From Phoronis australis (Eukaryota; Phoronida; Phoronidae): a DNA stretch of 64,000 bases. Made by a program: the position numbers and the translations under genes. Positions 1 to 13,900 of the stretch are shown piece after piece (within the stretch, counting starts at the first letter, position 1; every line of letters begins with the position of its first letter). The stretch spans positions 186,001-250,000 of the forward strand of contig NMRA01000085.1 of the NCBI GenBank assembly GCA_002633005.1, given 5' to 3'. The notes beneath the pieces are model-generated. The model was not told the origin of the DNA. It made no database searches and saw only the letters and a list, made by a program, of their open reading frames with translations.

Positions 1-599
1 TTCATCAGGGGAGACTACTCTGACATTGAACTTGGTCTCCACCTAGTGGTCATGATGGGTGAATTCCGGTCGTTTTGTCCACGATGCTTTTGGCTTGTAC
101 TGTACTAAATAGCTGTCCGCGTGGAATTTTGAATGCATCACGCAACAGTCAACTACAAAACACTATTTGTACAAATCCTAAATTACACTATGTGTTGCCA
201 TGTTGTTCAGTGCAATGCAATTTTTTATTTTCTCGCGCGTTATAAGACATTTGAAAATGTCATTTTGTAACGGCGAATGTACACTCGTTTTTTGAGTTCA
301 CAACACTTATGGGGAAGTATCAGTTTTGGGGCTGGTTTCGGCCGATCTCTCCGCGTCCGTTTGTTTTACTTTGGTGATTAAGTTTTCCCTCTGTATTGAC
401 AACAAACTTTGGAGATTGCTGGAAATTTCGCATACATAACGTTTGTAAATAAACTTGTAAAAGCATTCATTGGTTTAACAGTTATCTAAGTTCCATTGAC
501 TATGACGGTATTTGGAATAGTGTTCTAATCAGAATAAGTTTGATTCAAGTTGTTTAGCCCACCTCGGTGAATAGTTTGACAAACAGGAATTGTACAGTT
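1..599. other. Left edge, no gene seen
   Basis: No exon with protein-like sequence and splice sites is visible on either strand. A CCACCTAGTGG motif near position 40 resembles the core of the repeat monomers found at 600-1320 and 46.9-48.5 kb, so part of this stretch may be a still more decayed piece of that array. Confidence 0.4.
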
Positions 600-1320
600 T
601 AGGTTTCTAGTATGGAGAAGACGATGCCTTCTCATTTTCAGATGGATTTGACGTATTCTGTGCCACTCTGTGGCCATTTTAAAAAATTTTTAGTACGTTT
701 CTTACACACCTTCATTTCCACTTAACTGCTTGAAGAATTATTATTAAAATTTGTATGTGCATTTTTATGGTGAGAAAATCGAGGATGATGTTCGATTTTC
801 GCACATGTTCAACTATTCTGCCCCCCCCCTCAGTGGATATTTTATTTTTTTGCATCCACGGCTGTATCTGCTTTACCATTTGCGAGATCTTTCTAAAATT
901 TAGCAGATGTGCTCCTTTGGAAACGCCAATAGATGACGACCAGTTTTAGACCGATCCAAGTACAGCTTTCTTCGCTAGTGGCAATTGTATTTTTTACGTT
1001 TGCCTCTGTATTTTCCATACTTTTCATGAAATTGGATGAATTTCTATCATGAAGAAAACAGCATCTTTCCTGATGTATTCAACATATTCTGCACCTATTA
1101 GTGTCGGACCATTTTTAGTCTTTTTGTCGCTTGGTTCTGTATCTGCCACTGTGTTTCTACTGATGAGCACGACCGACGTGGATTTTCAGATGGGTCCAAC
1201 TACTGTGGTGCCCCCTACTGACATTTTTTTTCTCAGGTGTATCTCCTAAACTCCTCGTGCTTCTGAAATTTTGCAATTGTATTCCTATTAACTCGACAGC
1301 AGATAGACAGATTGGCAAAT
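600..1320 (+). repeat. Decayed copy of the CTAGTGGC monomer array
   Basis: Short blocks match the array at 46.9-48.5 kb in the same orientation. 'TTTTCAGATGGATTTGAC' followed by 'GTGGCCATTTT' occurs near 640-680, 'GCATCCACGGCTGTATCTGC' near 850, and 'GATGACGACCAGTTTTAGA' near 935. A further block with TTTTCATGAAATT lies near 1020, and another with GGTGTATCTCCTAAACTCCT near 1236. Spacing is roughly one block per 150 bp. Sequence identity is clearly lower than among the copies at 47-48 kb, so this is an old insertion. The short open frames inside it are repeat sequence, not genes. Confidence 0.6.
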
Positions 1321-3642
1321 ACTGAGAGGCAATGACACCTTATTTTTGAATGGATTGTCGTGGGCATTGATTTTGTATTGTTCTCTGTCCACCTTGTGCG
1401 TAATCATCCGACGGATCTTTTTGGAATATACAACTTATGTTTGTCTCGATTATATAGATATATCTATATGTTGACCCACTTGCTAATTATCAAACAAATC
1501 CCACTCCTGTTGAGCCACTTATTGACAGTTTTTACAGCCTCCTAGTTATTGGCTGAAATTGCAGAAATTGATGCTCAAGAAATTCAACAGGTGCGCAGTG
1601 AGGAGGCATCTAACAACTTTACTCAAGTGATAACATTTTGCTTGGACGGTTTGAAATAACAAGAACACCAGTTGGTGGATCTAAGTTGGGCACGATTTGT
1701 TTTTGTGCTCTCAGAAGTTACACATAACGCTTCACAAATAACCCGCTGTTTTTCTTATTTTATTTTCTCTTCTTTCTCCCGTTACAATACAAATGTCAAT
1801 TTATACATTAAACAATATTGAATTGTACGAAATGCACTAGAACGCAAAGTAAGCCACGTAATGACACGAGACATTGCGACATAGTAACATCAAACAAACA
1901 CCCATTATAGGATTACAGAGCACCGGTGCCTAACTGAAATAACCCATCATTGCAACAACAGTCCAGGTTTACGTTCCCTGCAGCAAAGAGAGCAACGTGA
2001 ATATCAACTACACCAATGCGTAAGAACAAAAATCCATCTTGACCTCTCACATGTGAACATCTTGACCTCTCACACATGTGACCATCGTTACCTCCGGAGA
2101 CTGCATTGAAATAGAATCACCGAATCCAGCGCTTTGTTCCGCAGAGTCAAGAATCTCCTAAGTAAGATTAGCGCGGTCTTATCCTTCGTTTAAAATGCAT
2201 GGCAATGTCTTGCTTGCATTTTTGAAAAGTTCTTACATCTATGGAACACTTCCCAGATCAGAAACAAAAAAACATGTTTGTTTCGATTCAAGAATAAATA
2301 TATCGCATTAACACTGAAATGGCAAAAATTTCTGTAACAGATTTGATGAATTTCTCAAAGAATCTTATAATAAGAATTAAAATTTGCCAACATTTTCTTG
2401 TAACTATTACCTGCCTCGGATAAATTAAAAAATATGAAAAGTTATAAAGAATGATTAAAAATTTGGAAAAACTGTATTTTTGACGAACATTAATTTTATG
2501 CAACAATACTTGACATTCCTTGAAGGTACTGGACAGAGAGAGTTCTTGATTTGAGCAAGACCCTATTTGAATAGACATGGAAGTGCCAGTTTCCAAACTC
2601 ATGGTGCAGGGTCTTGCAGTTATTGTCTATGAAAACCGCCAGAGGGCGACAAAATTTTGCTGGAACCAGCAGTCATCAATTTCCAGTAGAGGGAGCCAGA
2701 CGGCTCTGCAAGATTGGGAAAACTATTTTACAGCAAGTTCTAGAAGTGGTGATTTATAATTTCCTGACAACTAGTTGTTCACCTAGATGAATGATAGCGC
2801 ACACAGTCTACTCCTTGTGGTCAAACAACCTGCACAAAACCCTGCCGCTTTCCAAGAACACGGCTGTTCTACGTGACAAACAGCTTCAATGATTCTAACT
2901 CACATGAGGCAAAGCAACATACATCTGGGTGAAAAGCTAGAGTGACTTTCAACAAGAGCATAGAGCCATATTTAAATGACCATTACAAATCAGCAAGTAA
3001 AGTGCTGCGACCTTGGTTAGTGGTCTGTTCATGTGACTTTCTAAGGTTACACGGAATTCGATAACTGGATCACTTCGGAATACTCCGATAATTCGCCTAA
3101 TACTTCTGAACAACCGAACAAAGAATTGAGAGAGAGCTGGAACACGTTCAACGATAAATTATGGCTGTCGGGTAGTGTCGTGAACATTTACCTGTCACAA
3201 TACCTCACACATAACGAACAGAACCAATACAACATTAGCACGGGCTTTAATCTTTAACAGCTCAGAATGAAATCGGATAAAACTTACTCTTAACATTGGG
3301 CCCTCTTTTGCGACAGAGAATCGGACTGTTGTAAGAATGTGGACAAAATTACCGTACAAAATTCTAGAAAACAAACAGAAATACGAAGGGCACACATGGT
3401 GCACAAAACAGCATGGAATAAAAAATGACTTCCTCCCAGCAAAGCAAGTCCACAAGATATTTCTAACTTATCTCTTGATACACAAGGCTTGGAAGCCAGT
3501 ACTGTTATGACATGAGACACAATCAAGTCACCTTGGATTAAAGCTACTTAGAAATTAAACTGAGACAAAATTACAAAAATTAAAAAATACAACAAACTAA
3601 ACATAACTAAGTTACGCTATTAACACTATACTACACAAACTA
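1321..3642. other. Non-genic stretch beyond the BET 3' end
   Basis: I see no convincing exon. The open frames are short, AT-rich and lack protein-like composition. A weak exon-like frame near 1557-1660 was considered and rejected. The stretch may include distal 3' UTR of the long BET transcript. Confidence 0.4.
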
Positions 3643-4872
3643 TTTAATCAAAATTTTCACTTGTCCAAAATGTCTCCCAGAAGAAGCAGAATCCCCTCCA
3701 ATATTAAAGGTTCAAAGTTGGACCAATCAGCGGAGAGGTCAAAGGTCATCGACTGACAGGTGAAGAGAAAATGCGAATCACAAGGAGGTCTTTTATCACT
3801 TGCACTGTACTATGATGACGATGACAGTTTCCAGTATTTTACAGTAAGACATCAATATAGAAACACATCAAATAATAGGCACCAATAATAATCACAATCA
3901 TAGCAGTAATAATGTCGTTTGCGCAGATAAGACAATATGCCCACAGCACAAGTACAGTCCAATAAATAGGTCAGACACACTACATGTCGACATATAATAA
4001 TATAGAGAAAATGTCTATACGCTTATTTCTGCGGACACTTATTCACCGTGTAAACCCAGGAAAAACCAGAAATATTTGTCCTTTTCAAGACTGTGGTAAA
4101 TTCCAGACCTCCAAATTCAAAATCAGTTGTCACTGAAGAGACACCAAACGAGAAGGCAATGTTAACATTAATATTTACCCTCAATCAACAGGCTTAGCGC
4201 TAATTTGAACCTAATGTAGAGATTTATACTCCAATCACTGTAAACTTGTGCACTGATTACAAAAACATACTGAATCGGGGAAAAGGTCGTCCTTAAAATA
4301 ATTTCATTTCCCCTCGCCCTTCCTTCAAAGGTCCCAGATGCACAAGCTTTTCATTATCTGTTTTAACTGAAAAAATTCTTTAGTCACATTACAAATAAAG
4401 TTGTGCCTATGGCCATATGTAGATATTTCAATGAATCACATTCTAAAGTTATGCACCTATTTTGTGACCAGTCTCTTGAGGGGATGCAAATCTACAGCCA
4501 GTTAATGCCAAATCTACTGCCACTTTATGCCAAATCTACTGTCAGTTTATGCCAAATCTACTGCCAGTTTATGCCAAATCAGGCCACTTTTGTTGCTTTC
4601 CCAAGGGCAGCCCAGTCTCTCATCCTCTGACCTGTCAACACTACATAATGCAATTCCTTAAGACCTGACGTCCCGACAAATCACAAGAAAACACAGTGTC
4701 CAGTCAACAAATCAGAGGAGAACACAGTGTACCATCGGCTAATCACAGGACAGCATAGAATGCTTTCAACCAGTCCAGTAAAAAAACAACCGACAACACG
4801 TTCAACTTATCAATTCAGAAAACAATCTATCGTCCACCAATCAGAAAGAGTTTGTTCTCAACATCCACACTG
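3643..4872 (-). other. BRD4: Putative 3' UTR of the long BET transcript
   Basis: This is the sequence downstream of the long-form stop codon (4873-4875). No AATAAA was found on the minus strand here. The first variant signal I see is ATTAAA at 3643-3648, about 1.2 kb past the stop. The extent of the UTR is therefore inferred, not shown. Confidence 0.35.
4484..4580 (-). repeat. 22-bp tandem repeat in the BET 3' UTR
   Basis: About four and a half copies of a 22-bp unit are visible, reading ATGCCAAATCTACTGCCAGT plus TT on the plus strand. The three inner copies differ at only one or two positions; the outer copies are more diverged. The array falls about 290-390 nt downstream of the BET long-form stop codon and would be transcribed as a repeat of the complement. 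Confidence 0.8.
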
Positions 4873-4938
4873 TTATGTCCATTCTTCAAACGAGGCCATC
4901 AACTCACTCTGGGCATTCATGTCGATTTTATTGGCCAT
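4873..4938 (-). CDS. BRD4: BET coding exon 21, P-TEFb-interaction motif and stop
   Basis: Residues 1185-1205, beginning MANKIDMN and ending MASFEEWT, then TAA at 4873-4875. Human BRD4 ends MAATIDMNFQSDLLSIFE plus four residues. The match identifies the C-terminal motif through which the long form engages P-TEFb. The acceptor is gtatttttcag. Confidence 0.93.
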   Translation of the reverse strand: MANKIDMNAQSELMASFEEWT

Positions 4939-7900
4939 CTGAAAAATACACCACAACCATGTTGATATTTACTATTCAACGGCTTTGGACTACCAAAACA
5001 ACATGCCAAGGACAACAACACTTCGATCATTCCAACAACTTCTACGTCCATTTATACAGCTCATTACGCCCCAACACCCACCCAAATTCACCCCCTAATA
5101 CGCATGCCCCCTCAGAAGTGTACACCCACCCCCGTTCACCCCATCAACCCCTACGTCTCTTTAGGTAATCCCTCCATTTACTCACCGCCTCTCGTTTCCT
5201 CCTCTCTTGCTCTTTCAACCTCTGCCTCTGTTTGTCCATTTCCCTTTGCCTCGCGGCCGCGTCCTCTTGACTTCTCTGCTTCTCCATCTCCTCCTGAAAA
5301 ATGCACCGATTGTTAAACGACGAGACTGAGCGTCAAGTCAACGCTTAAAATCAAACGGAGTTTGAAAGGAACTGACAAGACAAAGCTACAATCTTCGAAG
5401 GCATGGGAAAATGAGCACAATACCACCAACTCAATAGATCGCCAAACTTAGCAGAAAAGTGGAACAAAATCCCATCTCGTCGCGTAACCATGCGTGAGGT
5501 CAGGCAAACCTCAGATGAACTGTGCAGTAACAGGTTAGCAACATGAAGCCAAGTGAAGTGAGACAAACATCCGCCTTCTCACTGCTTCTTATCTCACAAA
5601 AAGACTACTGAAGGTGCAAAGTAAAACGAAAAGAATCCACTCGAGTCAGACAGCCACTTGACTGAATGAGTATCATTGTGAAGTTGGTGAGCTTCATGCA
5701 CAAGACGAGTCTCCCTCACACATAACTTCGGACTTAGGGTATAGGGCTTTTAAAACTTTTAAGTGGGTAGTTTCATAAGAGTTACAGGGAACAAGAAATT
5801 CGGCAGAAATAAACCAAGCATCCAAAACCAAACAAAAGTTAGGAAACTCCTGTGTAGTGGTCTACAAATCAGCATGGATAAAGACACCAGAAAAAGGAAG
5901 TGATATATACAAGAGAATAACTAACCCAAAGAAAAATGGCTTCCAAGTTTAGAAGAGTACTGGTAAGAAAAGTTATAATTATGATGGAATCTTAACATTT
6001 AGTCTTTACTCGACCAAATAACCAAGTCAAGAATCAATTCTCTGAATCTAAAAGTTACCTGCTGTGCCTGGCGCACCCGCTCCAGCGCTTCCTCTTCCTT
6101 ACGTTCACGCTCGCGGTCAGCCTCTTCTTGAATTCTCCGACGCTCTGCTCGTTCCCTCTGTTGGCGCATCATCTCTTCTTGTTGTTTTAATGTTCGTTCC
6201 TGTGGGCAATGACACGGTAAATTCTCAATGCAATCACAACTGCTCCACACCCTTCAGCCGGAGTAGATAACAACGGTTACTCACGAAACGATCCCACACA
6301 TAAACCAAAAATTGAGAAATCACCATGACATTAACAATTGCAATGGTTTTAAAACATGCTTAACTCTTTTGCAACACAAGTACAGGCTCGAGGCTGGACT
6401 CGTATCATACACAACAGGTTATTGGTTGGCCCAACTTTTAAGTGAATGGTACTACCAATGTACCTCGATGTGCACGTCCCACATTCAATCCCTTAAGACC
6501 AGAAAGAACATTGTTTCCAATCCTTGCTTCCCTTATCCACACACTGTAGATCCCCCAGTCAAAGACAGCAGCTCCCCCTATGTGGATAAAGCAGCTCCCC
6601 CTACAAGGGCACAGCAGTTCCACTTATCCACCAATAGCAATGCTCCAACCTACCCTTTCTTCCTTCTCTTTAGCTTGCTTTTTGAACAGCTCAAAGCTCT
6701 CGTTGGTCGACGGCTTCTTGGACTGGCCACTATTGAGACTGCTGGACAAGTTAGCCAGACTTGACCACGAGCCAGCATTCTTGACACCACCAGTCTGAAG
6801 AAGACCATATACAGCAGGTCAAACAGACTGGACATTGGAGATTTAAAGACACTAAGTTGACCTCCAGTCATGATAAAATGAACAAAGAACACATTGGTTT
6901 GGTGCATTTACACCTTACTCTGCAAATCTCTAACACCAGCAACAAATATAGACAATAACAGACAACTACAAACTATAACAACATTACAATTGAAGTAAAA
7001 AACGAAGTCAAATTTATTTAAGCTCAGAAAATACTTCCTCTCACCTTTTTGGACTGAGACGTCGAGGACGAAGATTTTTCCAGCTTTTTGAGATTTTCAC
7101 TGCTTCCAGACGAGTTGAGTGAACTGATGCCGTAAGAAATACCCACTCCGCTAGCCGCTGTGTGACAATGTAATGGTAGGGTTAGCAACAACCAATGAAA
7201 TTGAATAGCACATCACATGTACAATACAACTATGATAATGAAGGTAACGAATACAAAGTACCCAAGTAATAACACAACTGGTGTTTGGCGATCTTCCATA
7301 CACATTTATATTAAGCGACAGAGACAGAAATCTCACTGAAAGAAAATATTGCACAAAATTCCTAAGACGCATTTCACCATGCTTAGGCCAGACTCACAGA
7401 CAGTGCGTAAATGTGCCATTTTCGAATTTGGAATTTTAGGGTTGCCCAACCCCGATAAAATCTGAATGCTCTCTTGAGTCACCGATGGTTTCGATGGTCT
7501 TTGTCCATGATGGAAATGGAATCCTATCACAGTAAAGTATACTATGAGAGCAACTTTATGAGAGTAAAAGGCCTAATTTATTTTTATTTTTCAACCAGCT
7601 CAACACAGTGAAATGCTGCTTAACAAAACACCGAATCAAGCCTATCCATACAAAAACTTATCATAAGAGGACAAACTAAATATCACTTACAGACAGTAGC
7701 CCCAGGTGGAGCTGGCTTAGGACTAGGTCGCGGACTGTCTTCGTCACTAGCCAATGGCAACTTAGGGGGCAGAGTCTCCTTTTGAGGTTTAGTTGAAGGA
7801 GCATTCACTTTTGAGGGTGGAGCACTCTTTGTGACAGTTGGTACAGTAGCCGATGTGATCTTGCTGGTTGGCGTGGCAGCAGGTGGCGCTGGCTTTGTCG

Positions 7901-10900
7901 GCGACTCGGGCTTGACGGGAATGACCCGAGTAGAGGGAGGTGAGGTCGTCGGCGGCTTATGATGAAGTAGGGCACTGATTGCACTGGGGTGACCTGCATG
8001 AAGGAGCGAATAGTCAAGTTTGGATCCATAGTTAAAAGGATACTGCAGCCGGTTTGGGCCTATCAAGTGATGTTAACAAACGACTAGCTTCTCTAACGTA
8101 GAATACCCTGTAACCCTTGCCTTACCTGGAGTAAGTTGTAAAAATCTTTACAGAGTCTGCTAAACTGGCAAATGGGACTAACACTTTAGGTGAGCTGCAT
8201 GGCAAATGTGAGGAAAGACTACACCCCATCTCATGACAGAAGGAGTGTTTTAAATTAGTTGAATGCCGCTTTAAGTAGGAAAGTGACACAGCAATGGTGA
8301 ATTAGCAGTGGACAGAATGACAGGCTGAAATCCTCAAAACATATGGTTTAGAATCCTTATCTGTCAATCAAACTGACGTTTGACCACTGGCTTCATCTCG
8401 TTCCTTACACAGATTAGAAATAATTTCTAGGATTGAGAACCGGAAGTACGTCTTTGTTTCAGAGTAGGCTCGTGAAATTTACTCGTCACGACACACTAGT
8501 TTCAGTCGCCAAGAGCTCCAGGAGAGTAAGTTTCATTGAAGTGAAAGCAAACGAGTGAAGACAGTTGAAATTTTAAAAATCAGGATGCCGTTCATAGAAA
8601 CTACAATCACGTGAAAGCATCTCAGAATGTCCGGAGTTTCATGAGGTATGCTCTGAAACCAGTTAACTCATATATGGCTGGAGGGCCAGATTACACTTGA
8701 CTGGTTACTAACTAGTCACTAACTAGTTACTAACTATCTTCATATGGAGCTTGGTGCTATCAGAGACTGAATAGTCACCAACTTTGAGAAAAGTTTTAGA
8801 GTTTGACATTTTCCACGTCAACAGAAACGAATATCGCCTTAACGCACTTCAGAAATGATATTGTAAAAAGTCGATAACTGCAGATTGTAATTAGATACCT
8901 GGTTGGGTGTTGACATAGTTGTGTGCTATTCCCATCTCAGACACAGGAGGTTTAAAACTGAATTTGCAGTCATGACTATTTTAGAATTTTCACACTATCA
9001 TTTGAGTTTTCATTCAAATTTTGACCCCGTTTCTGAAAACCTTATTCTTCACTCCTGTAGAGCACACTTGAATGGTGATCAACTCTAAAGAACCCAGGAC
9101 AGAACAATAGTGCAGACCACAAATTAGCCAATGATCACACGGCTACACAAAGAACATTTGTCAAAATACACAACAGAACAGGTAGCCATAATAGTTTTGG
9201 CTGCAATATCTTGCCGGGTTGATTTACATTGTGTTAACGTGATACAGTGACCGACAATGAAACTTTACACCAACTTACTGTTTTTAGGTTGAGGTTTCGC
9301 TGTTGCTGTGGCCGAAGGTCGCCCTGGTTGCGCTGGCAAGATATGTCCACCGGTTGGTTTGGAAGGCTCTGCAAATACAACAGTCAACTATGAGAGACAA
9401 ACAAGGCAAAAAACAAAAAACAAAACAAAACATCAATTAATGAGACAACAATGCATTACAGCTAATAAACCAGTTCTTACCTTTGGGCTGAGTGCTTTGA
9501 TTGTTGGTTAGAGTTGACTGTTGCTCTGTGAGCGTAGGCTGAGCAGCAGGAGACTTGGCAGGACTTTTCTGGAAACAGACGGTGGATGTCAGAAATCAGT
9601 AGTGGACACGGTTCATTGAACAAGCATCCCAAGAGGCAGAAATGGGTGATTATAAATTATCTGCTTTTTCTGCAGCAGATTTAAGGGCTGTTCCAGCAAA
9701 ATCTGTGTGGGGGGGAAGGCAACTGAAATAAAAATTTATGGGTGGTTGCGTTTGATTTAAATTCATAATGGCTGGTGGTCGTACTTCAAAATAATAAAAA
9801 TTTACAGGTCGTTGTTGTTTCATTGGGCCATAAATGTTTGATGGTGGGTAATTTTAGTAAATTTTATAAACAATCCGCATAGAATCAAGAACTGAAACAA
9901 AAATGCAACTTGCAAAAAGCTCCGACTTTTTCACTCCCTCCGATCTCCTTATCGGCATGCCCATAACACCATTTAACCACAAGTGCTCGAATTTCTCGAT
10001 GGCTAATAACCATATATAAGAAACGTATGTTTTCTTAGTAATGAATGACGTTAGTGGTGATGGAGGAACAGATAAACTCAAGCGCCTGTGCAGTCAACCA
10101 CAAGAACAAAAAAAATTACGGGTGGTTGCATTTCGAACTTATAAAAAATTACGGGTGGTAGGCTGAAGAAATAAATGAAAAATATGGGTGGTGGGTGCGA
10201 AAAAAGGTGCCTTCCCCCCTCCCATACAGACTTTACTGGAACAGCCCTAAGTAAAGATCACGGGCATGTGCATTTTTGGTGTCAATTCTAATGCATCAAA
10301 TAGAGATAGGCCACTGAGTACTGCGACTACAGTCATGTAAATATGTTTTAGTTGTTATGTAACAAGACGGTTTGCTAACCCTCTTAACATACAGAATTAC
10401 ACATTTGCAGTGTTCACAACTGGAACAATTATGAGACCAAGTAGACTGCACAATGATTATTATGGTAACCACTACCTCTAGTAAAAAGGCAACTTACTTT
10501 ATTCAGTTTTGTTTGTTTTGCCTTTGGTGCCCCTGTGTGAAGAGAAGAAGACAATATTGATTACAGAGCTTTTCAAACAATGGACAAAATTATTTCATTC
10601 AGTAGGTGAGACATGTTTAGTAAGCCCATTTGAGGCTGTATCCTCTTCAGTTCTGATGTTAGGGGTCTATTGCTTGAAAAAAATTCTGCCTGTTGAACCT
10701 GGTTACGGCAGCTGGAAATCTATCTTCAAATCGGCAGCTTTTGAAAATCTGTTTTCGCTTGACTTCAATATATGGAATACAATATCGTTAACAAAAACAT
10801 TTTCAGCAAACGTTCCAAAAAACCCAGACTTTCAGAACTAGATAGTTGATAACAAAAAAAAACAATCAGCAACTGCGCTTTAAGGAATCTTTTATCAGGG

Positions 10901-13900
10901 ATTTAACTTAGAAACTGAAATCAAATCTGGCTCTTTTCAACTCAGTCCTTGCGTCTGGTGTAACACCAAATTTTCACAAGAGTGCAACACCCCCCACCGT
11001 TGTTATCCAAACTACAAACAGCCACTTACTAACATAATTTTGTTAACCTAAGGTGGCCGCATAGGAGAATTGACTTCTTAAAGTTAAATACTCTTCAAAT
11101 ACAATTTTTAAACCAACGAAACACCGAAATCCCTGAACAAAGATGCCAAATACAAAATCCCGTGGTTTGACAGCAATCAGAAAACTACGTTTCATGTTCT
11201 AAGGTTCGGGTTCTCGTTTTCATTGACTATGTATCACCCAAGGCTCCGTTTTTGACTCGAATAAGCTAAACATGCATGTTGTGCTAAGGGGAGCATCACC
11301 GTGGACGCAATTTTGAAGTTACACGTAACACATAAATCCAAGAAACGAAAACCACTTGTTTCATTTTTTGATGTATCATTATCCATTTTGATACCAAAAA
11401 AGGTAAATTCGACTCCTTTCCCCAGTTTCCATTTAGCCAGTGCTGTGATTTTTGAGCTGCTATTACGCACCCCAAGTAATTGAAATGGACGCCATTATTT
11501 TGCAAGGTGGGTCCAGTTCTAATCTCAATGCAGATTCCATCGTTGAGAACATAGATTAAACGATTCTGAAAACTCAGTTCCGCAATCCTTGAACTTAATC
11601 AGAAATCAAATTTACAACTCCTGTGGTTTCTCCTAACCAAACTGTGATAAGTTAAGTGGACTGTTGTACTAGGGCAAAATGAATGACAAAAGAAATAACA
11701 GAAGTGACAGGTAATTTCTTTCACAACATGAATAAGGCTGTAGTAGCGTCTGTATTTCAGTTCTAGCAAAAACCCATTCTCAATTTCCCAACAATGAAAG
11801 CAAAGCTTTCTTTTGTCCTGAAATCAGAGGCCTGTTCAGTGATTTTGAAACAAAGGAGAATTATAGCCAATTAGTTAATTAAGGGTGTCTATATTATGGA
11901 ACTGCTTTGTTTAAAATCTCATCTTTATTTTGGTTCACATTTTAGGATGGACACCCCCCCATTTCGGTTCCTTCATATAGAGAGCAAGCATTCCATAGCC
12001 TCCCTAATATACGTTACTACGGAGACGGTTGATTGATTACTTCAAGGGAAGACTCACATATGCTTATGCAATGTATTCCGCATTTGCAACTTGGGCTCGA
12101 TCAAATTGACAGTGTATGCATTTTTAATAAAAACATCCCCAAAATGTCAAAACAGGAGACTCTACAAACACGAAGAATTCTAGTCAAAACCGCAACATTT
12201 CGATAAAATTTCGGAATAGATTAAAAATGAACTCAGATGGTCATGAAGTTACATCTGTGTGAGAAATAAACAAACGCTATTTAGTAACATTGACGTAATG
12301 TTGACTAAGATCACACAATACGATGATACAAAAAGCATCAAGTTTCATCAGTGTTTTGAGACTCTTGTGTTTAGTGTGAGGAACGTTTTTAAAATGGATG
12401 TATTTAATGCAAAATTAATAAAGATGTTTCAAGTTTTGTTATACTCATTTTTAAATCTTCAGATTGACAGAGTGCAGAATGTGTTACCAGAGCAATGGGA
12501 CAACCCGTTTAATTTAGACTAGACAATAATTTTATTTTCATTTCAATAGCATACAATTTCTTAATATTCACAATATAGAAATTCACAAATATTCTAGTGT
12601 ACAAAACAAAGATACGTGCTTTTGTAAAAAATTAAGCTAAAATGAATTGCTGATACAAAAATGAAAATGAAGAAATAAAACTAACCGTTCAAACTACAAC
12701 CTTACAAAAGCTACTTAACGCCATGGAAGTTAAAGATTGTTGTACACAAGTCAAGCACCAGACTGTCAACTGTCTAAGCCAATCAGTGACGAATCAAACC
12801 CAAAAGTAACGACTATAAACCAAACACTACATGTCAAGATTATACTCTTGAGACCTTTGTTGCACACTTGAGCCATAAGAACAGTGGTTCAATGATATTT
12901 TGTCACAAGTTGGCATCGGGTTGCTATGCATTTCAATTGTACAAGAAATGAGTCTTAGGCAATTTTTACTTTTAACATAACAAAAGGTTTTATCAAATCA
13001 GGTTTCGCAGACATTAGGGTTGAACCACTGATCAAGAGATCAACACTTGACATCGGCCCAATTTTTTCATGATTTTATCACCAAAACGACGAACAAAAGC
13101 GCAGACAATTTGCAGTGGACAAAGGTCATGTGTTGCTCCCTTAACATGTCCATTAGTTCAATGAGTGCAAATGTGTTGACAAAGGCAAGACCAGCTTACA
13201 CTGCTATCTTCTCCCTGTACCTCCAGGCCGACTTCATCCACTTGGACTGGGCTGGGTGTGGCTCTGTCCCCCGTCCGCACTTGGACTGGCCCTCTTGCTT
13301 CAGACTGCTGCTTCCAGCAACCCGCGCTAGCTATCCGTTATCACATTGCATGACACTAACTGTGTGATGGATGGGTAGGTGCGTTTACAACTACCCACCA
13401 GTCAATGTGCTCTAGTGGGCAGTAACCTCACTGCAGCTTGTTATGGTCAAAGGGGGAGTGGCCAGCAGGACAGGTGGGCTGGCCTTGTCAATGGGTAGAC
13501 ACATTCTGCACTCTACTGAAGTAGTGGAAACGTTAGTTGTATTTTTTTTCTGCTGTCTTTATTTGAATTATTCATTACAATGCTTGTAGATTAACACCCA
13601 GTGAAATGCGTATTATTAGAATCATTCCAAACATTTGAAGGCACGAACCATAGAAGTTCATTTAACAGCAAGACAACGCTTGTTGACCGATCAGCCCCTT
13701 GTATACTGACGAGTCATGATAGATTACACCGAGTTCGGAAACAACAAAAAATAATGCAATTCCAACTTACTGAAACACGTTACCAATACAACCTCAGTGA
13801 CCAACTATACAGATTCTGATGTACAAAAATGTGACATGACATAAATTTGTTCGACGACACGTTTACAGACGCGTGTGTGCACACGAGCTTTACGTTACGG

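Noticed and set aside
1557-1660. Plus-strand exon-like peptide EIAEIDAQEIQQ followed by CAG|gtgcgc
   Set aside because: Too short, with no neighbouring exon and no recognisable family.
10509-10841. 110-codon plus-strand frame
   Set aside because: It overlaps BET exon 13 on the opposite strand and has no recognisable motif or splice support.
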